A stretch of DNA of 64,000 bases from JAWRCU01 sp033542235 (GTDB lineage: Bacteria > Pseudomonadota > Alphaproteobacteria > Rhizobiales > Rhizobiaceae). Position 1 is the stretch's first letter. Each line of letters begins with the position of its first letter. Under the pieces are notes generated by a model that saw nothing but the letters and a program-made list of their open reading frames with translations, was not told the origin of the DNA and searched no databases. Position numbers and translations under genes: made by a program. Positions 46,330 through 54,792 of this stretch are shown piece after piece. The stretch covers positions 248,001 through 312,000 of the forward strand of contig NZ_JAWRCU010000004.1 of NCBI RefSeq assembly GCF_033542235.1, read 5' to 3'.

Positions 46330-48270
46330 ATGCGCTTCCCCAATTCCTTCCTCGACGAAATCCGTGACCGCGTGCAGATCTCCTCGGTGATCGGGCCGCG
46401 GGTCGCGTGGGACCGCAAAAAGACCAACGTTTCGCGTGGCGACTGGTGGGCCTGCTGTCCCTTTCATGGTGAGAAGAGCCCGTCGTTCCACTGTGAGGAC
46501 AAGAAAGGACGCTATCACTGCTTCGGCTGCGGGGCTTCGGGCGACCATTTCCGCTTCCTCACCGAGCATGACGGGCTGAGCTTTCCGGAGGCGGTGGAGC
46601 GGCTCGCCGAAATGGCGGGCGTGCCAATGCCGGCGCGAGATCCGGACGCAGAAAAGCGCGACGTCGAGCGCGCCAGCCTGCAGGACGTGATGGAGCTTGC
46701 GACCAGTTTCTACCAGGACCAGCTCCAGTCGGCGGTCGGGGCGAGGGGGCGCGCTTACCTGCGGGATCGCGGATTGTCGTCGGCGACGCAGCAGTCTTTC
46801 CGGCTCGGCTATGCGCCGGACAGCAAGAACGCGCTGAAGGAATTCCTGGCCCTCAAGGGAATCTCCAAGGCGCAGATGGAAGCCTGCGGGCTGGTGGTTC
46901 ACGGCGATGACGTGCCGGTCTCCTTCGACCGGTTCCGCGACCGTGTCATGTTCCCCATTCCTGATTCGCGCGGCAGGATCATCGCCTTCGGCGGGCGGGC
47001 ACTCTCGTCCGATGTGCCCGCCAAATACCTCAACTCGCCGGAAACCGAGCTCTTCCATAAGGGAAACGTGCTCTTCAACTTCGCCCGCGCGCGCAAGGCG
47101 CTGCAGAAGGACGGCACGGTGATCGCCGTCGAAGGCTATATGGATGTGATTGCGCTGGCGCAGGCGGGTTTCGAGAATGTCGTGGCGCCGCTCGGCACCG
47201 CTCTTACCGAGAACCAGCTGGAGCTTCTGTGGCGGATGGCGGGCGAGCCGGTGCTCTGTTTCGACGGTGACCAGGCTGGCCTAAAGGCCGCATGGCGGGC
47301 CGCCGACATGGCGCTGCCGCTGATCCAGCCGGGCCGCACCGTGCGCTTCGCGCTCCTCCCGGAAGGCAAGGATCCGGACGACCTCGTCAGGGCCGAGGGG
47401 GCGGATGCCTTCCGGGCCGTGCTTTCGGAGGCACGGCCTCTCGCCGATCTCTTGTGGATGCGTGAGACGTCTGGTGGGGTCTTCGATACGCCGGAGCGAC
47501 GTGCCGAGCTCGAGAAGACGCTGCGCGAGCTTGCCGGACGCATCCGCGACGAGAGCCTGCGCTACCATTACAGCCAAGAGATGCGCGAGCGCGTGCACGC
47601 ATTCTTCGGTGCCCAGCGTTCGCGTTCTTATGACAAGTCCGGATTCGACAAAACGAGGGGGCGAGGGGGAGCGGAGCAAGGTCGGGAGTGGGCGCGCGGC
47701 GGCCGGACGACAGGGCGGCTTGCCGTCTCCGAGAGCCTTTCGCGCTCGGCGCTCGTCAAGCGCGCCGGCGCCGTCATGCCTCTGCGCGAAGCCGCGCTGG
47801 TGGTCGCGCTCATCAACCATCCGCTGCTTGCCGAGGAGAATTTCGAAGAGGTCGAGCGGCTGGAGTTCAGTCATGCCGAGTTGCGTTCGCTGCAGTCGGC
47901 GCTGATCGACGCACATGCCCACGGGCTTGCGAACGATCGTGTTACGACGGTCGAAGCGCTCACAAATGCGGGCCTCGGCGACAGCTGGGAGCGCGCGGTG
48001 AGCCTCGTGCGCAAGGCACGGCTGTGGCCGGCACTCGAGGACGCCGCCCTCGAGGACGCGCGCGAAGCCTTCCTGCAGGCACTCCACTTGCAGCGTAGTG
48101 CCGGCGCTCTACATAAGGAGCTCAAGGCGGCGGAAGCGGCGCTAGCAACCGACCCCACAGAAGAGAATTATCGGCATCTCGTCGAAATTCAGGCGCAATT
48201 CCGGGATGTCCAGGCTCCGGAAGCGCTTGTCGACGGGTTTGGCGTCTCGTCGGGGCGTGTGGCGCGGTAA
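46330..48270 (+). CDS. dnaG: DNA primase
   Basis: DnaG makes RNA primers for replication and acts with the DnaB helicase. The 646-residue protein has the N-terminal CHC2 zinc finger (Cys43, His46, Cys64, Cys67) and the primase core. The TOPRIM active site comprises Glu268 in AVEGYMDVI and Asp312/Asp314 in FDGDQAG. A C-terminal helicase-binding helical region ends with FGVSSGRVAR. A low-complexity Gly/Arg linker (residues about 440-465) precedes it. rpoD follows 310 bp downstream, the usual partner in this order. No rpsU is upstream. Confidence 0.98.
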   Translation: MRFPNSFLDEIRDRVQISSVIGPRVAWDRKKTNVSRGDWWACCPFHGEKSPSFHCEDKKGRYHCFGCGASGDHFRFLTEHDGLSFPEAVERLAEMAGVPMPARDPDAEKRDVERASLQDVMELATSFYQDQLQSAVGARGRAYLRDRGLSSATQQSFRLGYAPDSKNALKEFLALKGISKAQMEACGLVVHGDDVPVSFDRFRDRVMFPIPDSRGRIIAFGGRALSSDVPAKYLNSPETELFHKGNVLFNFARARKALQKDGTVIAVEGYMDVIALAQAGFENVVAPLGTALTENQLELLWRMAGEPVLCFDGDQAGLKAAWRAADMALPLIQPGRTVRFALLPEGKDPDDLVRAEGADAFRAVLSEARPLADLLWMRETSGGVFDTPERRAELEKTLRELAGRIRDESLRYHYSQEMRERVHAFFGAQRSRSYDKSGFDKTRGRGGAEQGREWARGGRTTGRLAVSESLSRSALVKRAGAVMPLREAALVVALINHPLLAEENFEEVERLEFSHAELRSLQSALIDAHAHGLANDRVTTVEALTNAGLGDSWERAVSLVRKARLWPALEDAALEDAREAFLQALHLQRSAGALHKELKAAEAALATDPTEENYRHLVEIQAQFRDVQAPEALVDGFGVSSGRVAR

Positions 48271-48580
48271 CTTGTAGCATTTGATTCGCTTTTTTAACGC
48301 GAATCAGGGAAGAGGCGCTTGACCTGCCGCCGGAATGACGGAATCAGGACGATTCGATAAAGTCGAGAGTGAAGCGCGGCCTTGTCCGCATCCTATTTAA
48401 ACGGGACGGAGCACTTGATGCAGGGGCAGGGCGGGCGACCGGCCGGCTGCAACAGGGTTGAACGGGTACCGATGCCGCCGCCGCGGGTCCGCAAAGGGCG
48501 CCGGGGGGCGGCATAGCTGTATCCTCAACCGATCCCTCGATGGGGACGTGCTATATCCGGCCGCTTGGAGAAAGAAAAGC
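48271..48580 (+). promoter_or_regulatory. dnaG-rpoD intergenic region with hairpin
   Basis: A perfect 8-bp inverted repeat, tgattcgc (48282-48289) and gcgaatca (48299-48306), with a T-rich loop lies eleven bases after the dnaG stop and could terminate or stabilise that message. A TTGACC hexamer near 48320 and the AT-rich box cctatttaaa near 48391-48400 are candidate promoter parts for rpoD. No gene is supported in the gap; an in-frame extension of rpoD back to 48458 lacks family similarity. Confidence 0.5.
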
Positions 48581-50599
48581 ATGGCGAAACCAGAAAAGGA
48601 AGAGGCCGAGACCGAACGCGAGGCGACTACTGACGGCCCGCTGCTCGACCTCTCCGACGACGCTGTCAAGAAGATGATCAAGGCCGCCAAGAAGCGCGGC
48701 TATGTCACCATGGATGAGCTGAACTCGGTGCTGCCTTCGGAGGAAGTTACCTCCGAGCAGATCGAGGACACCATGTCCATGCTGTCCGACATGGGCATCA
48801 ACGTCGTCGAGGACGAAGAGGCCGGCGAGGAGGCGGAGGCTGCCGAAGCCGACGCCGAAGAGGACGCCAACGAGCTTGCCGAGCAGACCGGCACGGCCGT
48901 TGCGACCACGGTCGCCAAGAAAGAGCCGACCGATCGCACGGACGATCCCGTGCGCATGTACCTGCGCGAGATGGGTTCGGTCGAGCTTTTGTCGCGCGAG
49001 GGCGAGATCGCGATCGCCAAGCGAATCGAAGCCGGCCGCGAGACGATGATCGCGGGCCTGTGCGAGAGCCCGCTGACCTTCCAGGCAATCATCATCTGGC
49101 GCGACGAGCTCAACGAATCGAGGATCCTGCTGCGCGAGGTGATCGACCTCGAGGCGACCTATGCCGGCCCGGAGGCCAAGCAGGCGCCGGTCGTCGAGCG
49201 CATTGAAAGCGCCGAAAAGCCACGCGAGGAAGAAAAGCCGCGTCGATCGCAGCGCGACGACGACGACATCACCAATGTCGGCGGCGAGACGCGCGCCGAA
49301 GAAGAGGACGACGAAGAGGACGAGGCGAATCTGTCGCTTGCCGCGATGGAAGCCGAGCTTCGCCCGCAGGTGATGCTGACCCTCGACGTCATCGCCGATA
49401 CCTACAAGAAGCTCAGGAAGTTGCAGGACCAGCAGGTTGAGAACCGACTCGCTGCCGCCGGTACGCTCTCGCCCAGCCAGGAGCGCCGCTACAAGCAGCT
49501 CAAGGACGAGCTGATCACGGCAGTGAAGTCGCTTTCGCTCAACCAGGCCCGCATCGAGGCGCTGGTGGAGCAGCTCTATGACATCAACAAGCGGCTGGTG
49601 CAAAACGAAGGCAAGCTGCTCAGGCTCGCCGAGAGCTATGGCGTCAGACGCGAGGAGTTCCTCAGGGAGTATCAGGGGTCCGAGCTCGACCCGAACTGGA
49701 TGAAGTCGATCTCCAACCTTTCCGGCCGCGGCTGGAAGGAGTTCACGAAGAACGAGAAGGAGACGATCAAGGATATCCGTTCCGAGATCCAGCTGCTCGC
49801 CACCGAGACCGCTATCCCGATCGCCGAGTTCCGCAAGATCGTGAACCAGGTGCAGAAGGGCGAGCGCGAGGCGGCGATTGCCAAGAAGGAGATGGTGGAG
49901 GCCAATTTGCGCCTCGTGATCTCCATCGCCAAGAAGTACACGAACCGCGGCTTGCAGTTCCTCGATCTCATCCAGGAAGGCAACATCGGCCTGATGAAGG
50001 CGGTCGACAAGTTCGAGTACCGGCGTGGTTATAAGTTCTCCACATACGCTACATGGTGGATCCGGCAGGCGATCACCCGCTCGATCGCCGACCAGGCGCG
50101 CACCATCCGCATCCCGGTTCACATGATCGAGACGATCAACAAGATCGTCCGCACGAGCCGCCAGATGCTGCACGAGATCGGCCGCGAGCCGACGCCGGAG
50201 GAACTGGCCGAGAAGCTCGCCATGCCGCTCGAGAAGGTGCGGAAGGTGCTGAAAATCGCCAAGGAACCAATCAGCCTCGAGACGCCGGTCGGCGACGAGG
50301 AGGATTCACATCTCGGCGATTTCATCGAGGACAAGGGCGCGATCCTGCCGATCGATGCAGCGATCCAGGCGAATTTGCGCGAGACCACCACGCGGGTTCT
50401 TGCCTCGCTCACGCCGCGCGAGGAGCGGGTTCTCAGAATGCGCTTCGGCATCGGCATGAACACCGACCACACGCTCGAGGAGGTTGGCCAGCAGTTCTCG
50501 GTGACGCGCGAGCGCATTCGCCAGATCGAAGCGAAAGCCCTGAGGAAGCTCAAGCATCCGAGCCGAAGCCGGAAGCTCAGGAGTTTCCTGGACAGCTAA
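48581..50599 (+). CDS. rpoD: RNA polymerase primary sigma factor sigma-70
   Basis: The housekeeping sigma factor. The 672-residue protein shows region 1.1 (LDLSDDAVKKMIKAAKKRGY), region 1.2 (DPVRMYLREMGSVELLSREG) and the long acidic non-conserved insert (residues about 180-250). Region 2 follows (NLRLVISIAKKYTNRGLQF through YATWWIRQAITRSIADQ), then region 3 and region 4 (PREERVLRMRFGIGMNTDHT, VTRERIRQIEAKALRKL). ATG 48581 (MAKPEKEEAE) fits the family start and has GGAGAAAG upstream. A strong terminator follows at 50625-50652. Confidence 0.98.
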   Translation: MAKPEKEEAETEREATTDGPLLDLSDDAVKKMIKAAKKRGYVTMDELNSVLPSEEVTSEQIEDTMSMLSDMGINVVEDEEAGEEAEAAEADAEEDANELAEQTGTAVATTVAKKEPTDRTDDPVRMYLREMGSVELLSREGEIAIAKRIEAGRETMIAGLCESPLTFQAIIIWRDELNESRILLREVIDLEATYAGPEAKQAPVVERIESAEKPREEEKPRRSQRDDDDITNVGGETRAEEEDDEEDEANLSLAAMEAELRPQVMLTLDVIADTYKKLRKLQDQQVENRLAAAGTLSPSQERRYKQLKDELITAVKSLSLNQARIEALVEQLYDINKRLVQNEGKLLRLAESYGVRREEFLREYQGSELDPNWMKSISNLSGRGWKEFTKNEKETIKDIRSEIQLLATETAIPIAEFRKIVNQVQKGEREAAIAKKEMVEANLRLVISIAKKYTNRGLQFLDLIQEGNIGLMKAVDKFEYRRGYKFSTYATWWIRQAITRSIADQARTIRIPVHMIETINKIVRTSRQMLHEIGREPTPEELAEKLAMPLEKVRKVLKIAKEPISLETPVGDEEDSHLGDFIEDKGAILPIDAAIQANLRETTTRVLASLTPREERVLRMRFGIGMNTDHTLEEVGQQFSVTRERIRQIEAKALRKLKHPSRSRKLRSFLDS

Positions 50600-50624
50600 G
50601 CTTTGGCGATCAGGCAGGTTATTG

Positions 50625-50652
50625 AAAGGGCGCCGCAACGGCGCCCTTTTTT
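50625..50652 (+). terminator. Rho-independent terminator after rpoD
   Basis: An 11-bp perfect stem (50625-50635 with 50639-50649), three-base loop and a run of T to 50652, 25 bp after the rpoD stop. The clearest terminator in the window. Confidence 0.92.
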
Positions 50653-50786
50653 ATTTCCCTTCCCGAAATGCCGCCCGCTTGCCGGCTCTATATTAGCGGA
50701 TCATAATTCATTCAGGCGGTGAGGGCACTGAACCGGCGCCGGGCACATTGCTTCCGACGTGTCGCGGCACCGGAGGGAGGTGCGAC

Positions 50787-51080
50787 GTGACCACTTACAT
50801 CATGCTGATCAACTGGACAGAGCAGGGCGTGAAGAATGTGCGCGAGTCGCCGAAGCGGCTCGACGCCGCCAAGAAGCAGCTGGGGGAGATGGGAGGTTCC
50901 TTCAAGGAGTTCTATCTCACCATGGGCGACTACGACATGGTGGCCGTTTGCGATGCGCCGGACGATGCGGTCGCAGCCCGCTTCGCGCTTTCACTAGGTA
51001 GTGGCGGCAATGTGCGTACCCGCACGCTGAAGGCGTTTCCGGAGGCGGCCTATCGCGAGATCATCAATTCGCTCGGCTGA
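50787..51080 (+). CDS. GYD-domain protein
   Basis: A 97-residue ferredoxin-like alpha/beta domain protein named for its MGDYD motif (FYLTMGDYDMVAVCDAPDD). It starts TTYIMLINWTEQGVKNVRESP. The family's function is unknown; it is similar in fold to dimeric stress and ABM proteins. GTG 50787 is chosen for the GGAGGGAGG upstream and family match; the frame from 50748 has extra residues without similarity. Confidence 0.9.
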   Translation: MTTYIMLINWTEQGVKNVRESPKRLDAAKKQLGEMGGSFKEFYLTMGDYDMVAVCDAPDDAVAARFALSLGSGGNVRTRTLKAFPEAAYREIINSLG

Positions 51081-51162
51081 GCGAGAGGCCGGCGGACCCT
51101 GAGACCGTTCGCCCCGAGGCATTCAGGTTGACAGGCATCCTGCCGCAACGGAAAACGGCAGG

Positions 51163-51585
51163 ATGCTGCAGACGACCCTCACGATCGCAACATCGGGCCA
51201 GGGGCTTTATGAATTCACCGATCGCGCGGAGCAGTTCGCAGGCGAGGCAGGCGTCGAGACCGGGCTGCTTACGACTTTCGTGCGCCACACCTCCTGCTCG
51301 CTGATCATCCAGGAAAACGCAGACCCCGACGTACGCCGGGACCTAGAGGCCTTTTTCAGCCGGCTCGTGCCTTCAGCCGACCATCCCTCGATGAACTATC
51401 TCACCCATCGGGTGGAGGGCCCCGACGATATGCCCGCTCATATCAAGGCGGCGCTGAACGCGGTTTCGCTTTCGATCCCGGTCATCGGCGGGCGGCTCGC
51501 GCTCGGCACGTGGCAGGGGATCTATCTCTTCGAACATCGCGAACGACCGCATCGGCGCGAAGTGGTGCTGCACCTCAGCGCATAG
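51163..51585 (+). CDS. YjbQ/UPF0047 family protein (secondary thiamine-phosphate synthase)
   Basis: A 140-residue protein. The family has weak thiamine-phosphate synthase activity in Escherichia coli, but its main role is unsettled. Visible signatures are the TFVRHTSCSLIIQENADPDVRRDLE block, the SMNYLTHRVEGPDDMPAHIKA block and the end GTWQGIYLFEHRERPHRREV, which carry conserved His, Asp and Glu residues. A GGCAGG element precedes the ATG. It stands apart from any thiamine gene. Confidence 0.93.
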   Translation: MLQTTLTIATSGQGLYEFTDRAEQFAGEAGVETGLLTTFVRHTSCSLIIQENADPDVRRDLEAFFSRLVPSADHPSMNYLTHRVEGPDDMPAHIKAALNAVSLSIPVIGGRLALGTWQGIYLFEHRERPHRREVVLHLSA

Positions 51586-51638
51586 CCGCTGCACGTCAGC
51601 GGCCTAGGGCAGCGCTGGGCTCGAGGGCAAGCCTGATG

Positions 51639-51700
51639 TATCGTAAGATATATCTTGACCTGGCGCCCGTCCGATCTTACGTAAGATATATCGTAAGACA
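51639..51700. promoter_or_regulatory. Two palindromic operator-like sites upstream of padR gene
   Basis: AAGATATATCTT (51645-51656) is a perfect 12-bp palindrome and ATCTTACGTAAGAT (51674-51687) a perfect 14-bp one. Both belong to a larger pattern of TCGTAAGATATATC at 51641-51654 and again, offset, at 51682-51697. They lie within 80 bp of the padR start, so autoregulation by the PadR protein is likely. Confidence 0.6.
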
Positions 51701-51717
51701 CTATGTGAGGTTTCAAC

Positions 51718-52386
51718 ATGCATGGATCTGGACATAATTGGGGAGGCCGGCAGGCCTTCTGGCATATGGCCGCAAGTCATGGCGGTCACGGCGGTTTCGG
51801 GCCGTTTGGTCGCGGCTTTCGAGGCGGCGGTCGAGGCGGTGGCCGAGGCGACTTTTTGCGCGCCGGGCGCATGCTCGGTGATGGCGATCTCAGGCTGATC
51901 GCGCTGAAGCTTCTCGAAGAGCAGCCGCGCCACGGCTACGACATCATCAGGGCGCTGGAGGAGCGGTCGAGCGGCTTCTACAGCCCGAGCCCCGGCGTGG
52001 TCTATCCGACGCTGACCTATCTCGAGGAGGCCGGCTACGCCACTTCGGCGACCGAAGGCAACAAGAAGATCTTCTCGATCACCGATGAGGGCAGGAGGCA
52101 TCTCGCCGAGAACCGCGTCGCCGTAGAGCATGTGCTCGACCACCTCGAGCGCTTCGGCCGCAAGATGGCCCGTGCTCGTGAATGGTTCGACTGGCGTGAC
52201 GACGATGACGGCGGCGACCGCCGTGAGCGCGACGTGCCGGAAGGAATTCGCAAGCTGAAATCGGTGCGGCGCAGGCTGAGGGCAGCCCTTGCCGATGCGC
52301 TCGAGGCGGAAGCCGACAAGCGCGCGCAAGCAATCGATATCCTCGAGCAGACCGCCGAGGCACTGGAGGCACTTTTTCGACGCTGA
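51718..52386 (+). CDS. PadR-family regulator with Gly-rich N-terminus
   Basis: A 222-residue winged-helix regulator. Residues 1-55 are unusually rich in Gly, His and Arg (HGGHGGFGPFGRGFRGGGRG). The PadR domain follows at about 57-135 (DLRLIALKLLEEQPRHGYDIIRALEE, GVVYPTLTYLEEAGY, FSITDEGRRHL), and then a charged helical dimerisation tail. GTGAGG precedes the ATG. Likely targets are its own promoter, which holds two palindromes, and possibly unlinked genes, as no transporter is next to it. Confidence 0.93.
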   Translation: MHGSGHNWGGRQAFWHMAASHGGHGGFGPFGRGFRGGGRGGGRGDFLRAGRMLGDGDLRLIALKLLEEQPRHGYDIIRALEERSSGFYSPSPGVVYPTLTYLEEAGYATSATEGNKKIFSITDEGRRHLAENRVAVEHVLDHLERFGRKMARAREWFDWRDDDDGGDRRERDVPEGIRKLKSVRRRLRAALADALEAEADKRAQAIDILEQTAEALEALFRR

Positions 52387-52604
52387 TGTCAGAGCGGCGT
52401 GCGCTCAATGGGAGCGTCACGCCGCTCTACCTCTTTTTTGCTCTTCGGATTTGTCCAGAGAACCGCTGCGCAGTGTCCACTGACGCTGTCGCTTCGGTTC
52501 GGCCCGATGCTGTAGTTCACTTGCCGGCTGGTCGCGGGATCGCTAGTGAAGAGTTGATCCCGGCCGTTCGCCGGCGCAGTGCAACGTCATCACGGAGGTG
52601 GCCC

Positions 52605-52901
52605 ATGTCGTTTCTAAGACGTCTCTTCGGGTCTTCCTCGGGCGGGGAGACCGCTGCTTCGTCAGTAGCCGTCGCCAAGGAGATCGAGCACAAGGGCTTC
52701 CTGATCCAGGCAACGCCCTACAAGGCCGAAGGGGGGCAGTACCAGACCTGCGGCGTCGTCTCCAAGGAGATCGACGGAGTGATGAAGGAGCACCGCTTCA
52801 TCCGCGCCGACCGCTTCGCCGCGCTCGACGACGCGGTCGACATTTCGCTCAAGAAGGGCCAGCAGCTCGTCGACGAGCAGGGCGACCGGATTTTCAATTA
52901 G
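52605..52901 (+). CDS. HlyU family protein
   Basis: A 98-residue protein of the HlyU group (KGFLIQATPYKAEGGQYQTCGVVSKEIDG with FIRADRF). In Vibrio, HlyU names a hemolysin activator, but this domain family in rhizobia is small and of unknown target. ATG 52605 is chosen for the GGAGGTG upstream; a frame from 52386 begins within the previous gene's end. Its last 8 bp overlap the convergent SRPBCC gene. Confidence 0.85.
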   Translation: MSFLRRLFGSSSGGETAASSVAVAKEIEHKGFLIQATPYKAEGGQYQTCGVVSKEIDGVMKEHRFIRADRFAALDDAVDISLKKGQQLVDEQGDRIFN

Positions 52902-53544
52902 GTACTGTGGTCGAAGGGCTGCCGCTAGGTGGTGCGACCGCGGCGCCTCCATCAGGGACGGCTGGTGAACTGTCACTGGGTACGGCAGGAGCGGCTTCCG
53001 GGGCAGGCGTCTCAGCTCTCTCCGCCGCTGCTTTCAGCTTGGCGAGACCCCTCTCGAATTCGGGGCCGATCCGCGTGTCCAACGTAAGGCCAAACCAGCG
53101 CGGCGCGATGCCGTCGAGCTTGGATGTGAGGCTCCAGCTCGCCCTGGTGCCGGTTCCAGAGGGTTCGAGACCCCACACCATCACAGCCCTGCCTCTTGGG
53201 CCCAAATCGAGCTGCGAAACAACATGCCTCGGCGGATCATATTCGGTGATCGTCCGGCTGCCTGAGCCTATATTCACGTTTTCGGACACCCAGCTCACCT
53301 TCTGGCCGATGCCGATTGGGGGCCCCTCATAGTTGTATTTCATGCTGGGATCGCGCTCGGCCCAGGGTGAAAATTCCTGGAGGCGATGCAGATCGCCAAC
53401 GATGGCGAAGACCTTTTCGGGCGGAGCGGCAATCTCCATGGAGCGCGTCACAACCGCTTGCGAAGGCAGCAGGAAGGAACCGCCGAGAATGATGATGGCG
53501 GCTGTGACGATCAGGTAGAAAATCGCTTTCAGAAGTCTGAGCAC
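52894..53544 (-). CDS. SRPBCC (polyketide cyclase/START-like) protein, membrane-anchored
   Basis: A 216-residue protein. An N-terminal hydrophobic helix (LLKAIFYLIVTAAIIILGGSF) anchors or exports it. Residues about 30-175 form the START-like lipid/ligand pocket (TRSMEIAAPPEKVFAIVGDLHRLQEFSPWAERDP). The tail is Pro/Ala/Ser-rich low-complexity. It resembles SRPBCC proteins with envelope location but unknown ligand. Upstream it faces the TetR gene on the same strand, 52 bp away. Confidence 0.88.
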   Translation of the reverse strand: MLRLLKAIFYLIVTAAIIILGGSFLLPSQAVVTRSMEIAAPPEKVFAIVGDLHRLQEFSPWAERDPSMKYNYEGPPIGIGQKVSWVSENVNIGSGSRTITEYDPPRHVVSQLDLGPRGRAVMVWGLEPSGTGTRASWSLTSKLDGIAPRWFGLTLDTRIGPEFERGLAKLKAAAERAETPAPEAAPAVPSDSSPAVPDGGAAVAPPSGSPSTTVPN

Positions 53545-53596
53545 CTGTCCCTCCTAGGATAGTGCCATGGGAGCATTCGCTCGACCGTACGTTGCG

Positions 53597-54214
53597 TCAG
53601 CCGTCACCATCATGGGCACGCGTTCCGCCGTCAAGCAACCCCTCTATCAGGGCCCGCATGGCGAGACGAAAGGCGTCCCGATCTCCGCCTCTATCGATGG
53701 CCAGCGCTGCGCGATCGAAGGCTGCACCGACAAGGACCGTCAGCGCATCCACCGGCACGTTGCTTATGTCACGCCTGCGCATGGCCGCCACGAGTCCCTC
53801 CCGGAGCGTGCGGTTGCCGTGGCGCTCGTCGATCGCATCCATCTCCTCGCGACCCAGCACTGCTGGGCCGTCGAGCAGAAGCAGCCGGGTGCGGCCCGGC
53901 TCTCGCATGGCGTCTAGATAGGCGTCGCCCCCGGCAAGCAGCGCCTCGGCTGCGGACAAGGTGGCAGGCGCGCGGCGCTCGATCTCGACGGCGATGGTGG
54001 CCGCCTCCTGTTCGACCACGGCACGGAACAGCGCCTGCTTGTCTGCGAAATGATGATAGAGCGCGCCACGCGTCACCCCAGCCGCGGCCACGATGTCGGG
54101 GGTCGCGGTCTCCGCATAACCCCTTTCGACGAACAGTCGTCGCGCGGCCTCAATCAGGGCCGCGCGGGTCGCCTCGGTTCGCTCCTTGTTCGACCGGCGG
54201 GTTTCTCGTTGCAT
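53597..54214 (-). CDS. TetR/AcrR-family regulator
   Basis: A 205-residue repressor with HTH at residues about 13-60 (ALIEAARRLFVERGYAETATP, AAGVTRGALYHHFADKQALF) and a TetR C-terminal domain. The start at ATG 54214 has no ribosome site, and the first operator-like dyad begins at the next base, so the message may be leaderless; ATG 54247 is an alternative. It is divergent from the VOC gene, and two dyads between them point to joint control. Confidence 0.9.
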   Translation of the reverse strand: MQRETRRSNKERTEATRAALIEAARRLFVERGYAETATPDIVAAAGVTRGALYHHFADKQALFRAVVEQEAATIAVEIERRAPATLSAAEALLAGGDAYLDAMREPGRTRLLLLDGPAVLGREEMDAIDERHGNRTLREGLVAAMRRRDISNVPVDALTVLVGAAFDRAALAIDRGGDRDAFRLAMRALIEGLLDGGTRAHDGDG

Positions 54215-54260
54215 ACATGCAGCCTGTATGTTAATGAAAGGAAACATGCAGACTGTATGT
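54215..54260. promoter_or_regulatory. Two tandem operator-like dyads of the TetR/VOC pair
   Basis: ACATGCAGCCTGTATGT (54215-54231) recurs at 54244-54260 with one change. Each is a near-perfect dyad (8-bp arms with one mismatch around one central base). The centre-to-centre distance is 29 bp, nearly three helical turns. They fill the gap between the divergent TetR and VOC genes. Confidence 0.75.
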
Positions 54261-54283
54261 GAGTTGCTCAGGGAAGGAAAGCA

Positions 54284-54709
54284 ATGAGAACGACCCAATA
54301 CTATCCAGTGATTCTCACCCCGGACGTGGCGGGCACTGCCGCCTTCTACCAGGCACATTTTCGCTTCCGCCCGCTGTTCGAGAGCGACTGGTACGTCCAC
54401 CTGCAGTCGGCCGAGGACAAGCGCGTCAATCTAGGTATCGTCGCTGGCGATCACGAGACGATCCCCGTCGAGGGGCAAGGACGGGTCTCAGGGCTCATCC
54501 TCAATTTCGAGGTGAAGGACCCGGATCGGATCTACGAACAAGTGAAGGCCGCCGGGCTGCCGATCCTCAGAACCCTTCGCGACGAGGAGTTCGGGCAGCG
54601 GCATTTCATCACCGCCGACCCGAACGGCGTCATGATAGACGTGATCAAGCCCATTCCGCCGAGCGGCCCGTTCGCTGAGCAATATGCGCCGGAGGCGTTG
54701 CCGCAGTAG
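54284..54709 (+). CDS. VOC superfamily (glyoxalase/bleomycin-resistance-like) protein
   Basis: A 141-residue protein of the vicinal-oxygen-chelate fold, with paired beta-alpha-beta modules (YYPVILTPDVAGTAAFYQAHF and SGLILNFEVKDPDRIYEQVKAAG) and a C-terminal metal-site strand DPNGVMIDVIKPIP. It could be a lyase or dioxygenase, or a binding protein; the substrate is unknown. GGAAGG precedes the ATG. Probably repressed by the divergent TetR regulator. Confidence 0.92.
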   Translation: MRTTQYYPVILTPDVAGTAAFYQAHFRFRPLFESDWYVHLQSAEDKRVNLGIVAGDHETIPVEGQGRVSGLILNFEVKDPDRIYEQVKAAGLPILRTLRDEEFGQRHFITADPNGVMIDVIKPIPPSGPFAEQYAPEALPQ

Positions 54710-54792
54710 TCGATTTCCCCGCTTGTGCCTTCAGCCGCTTGCTAGCATCATCGCCAGGCCCCATTCGCTGTGCGGAGAATACGGAGGACGGA

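Noticed and set aside
48551..50173. 540-codon open frame antisense to rpoD
   Set aside because: Low-complexity Leu/Asp/Arg translation typical of an antisense shadow; rpoD is certain.
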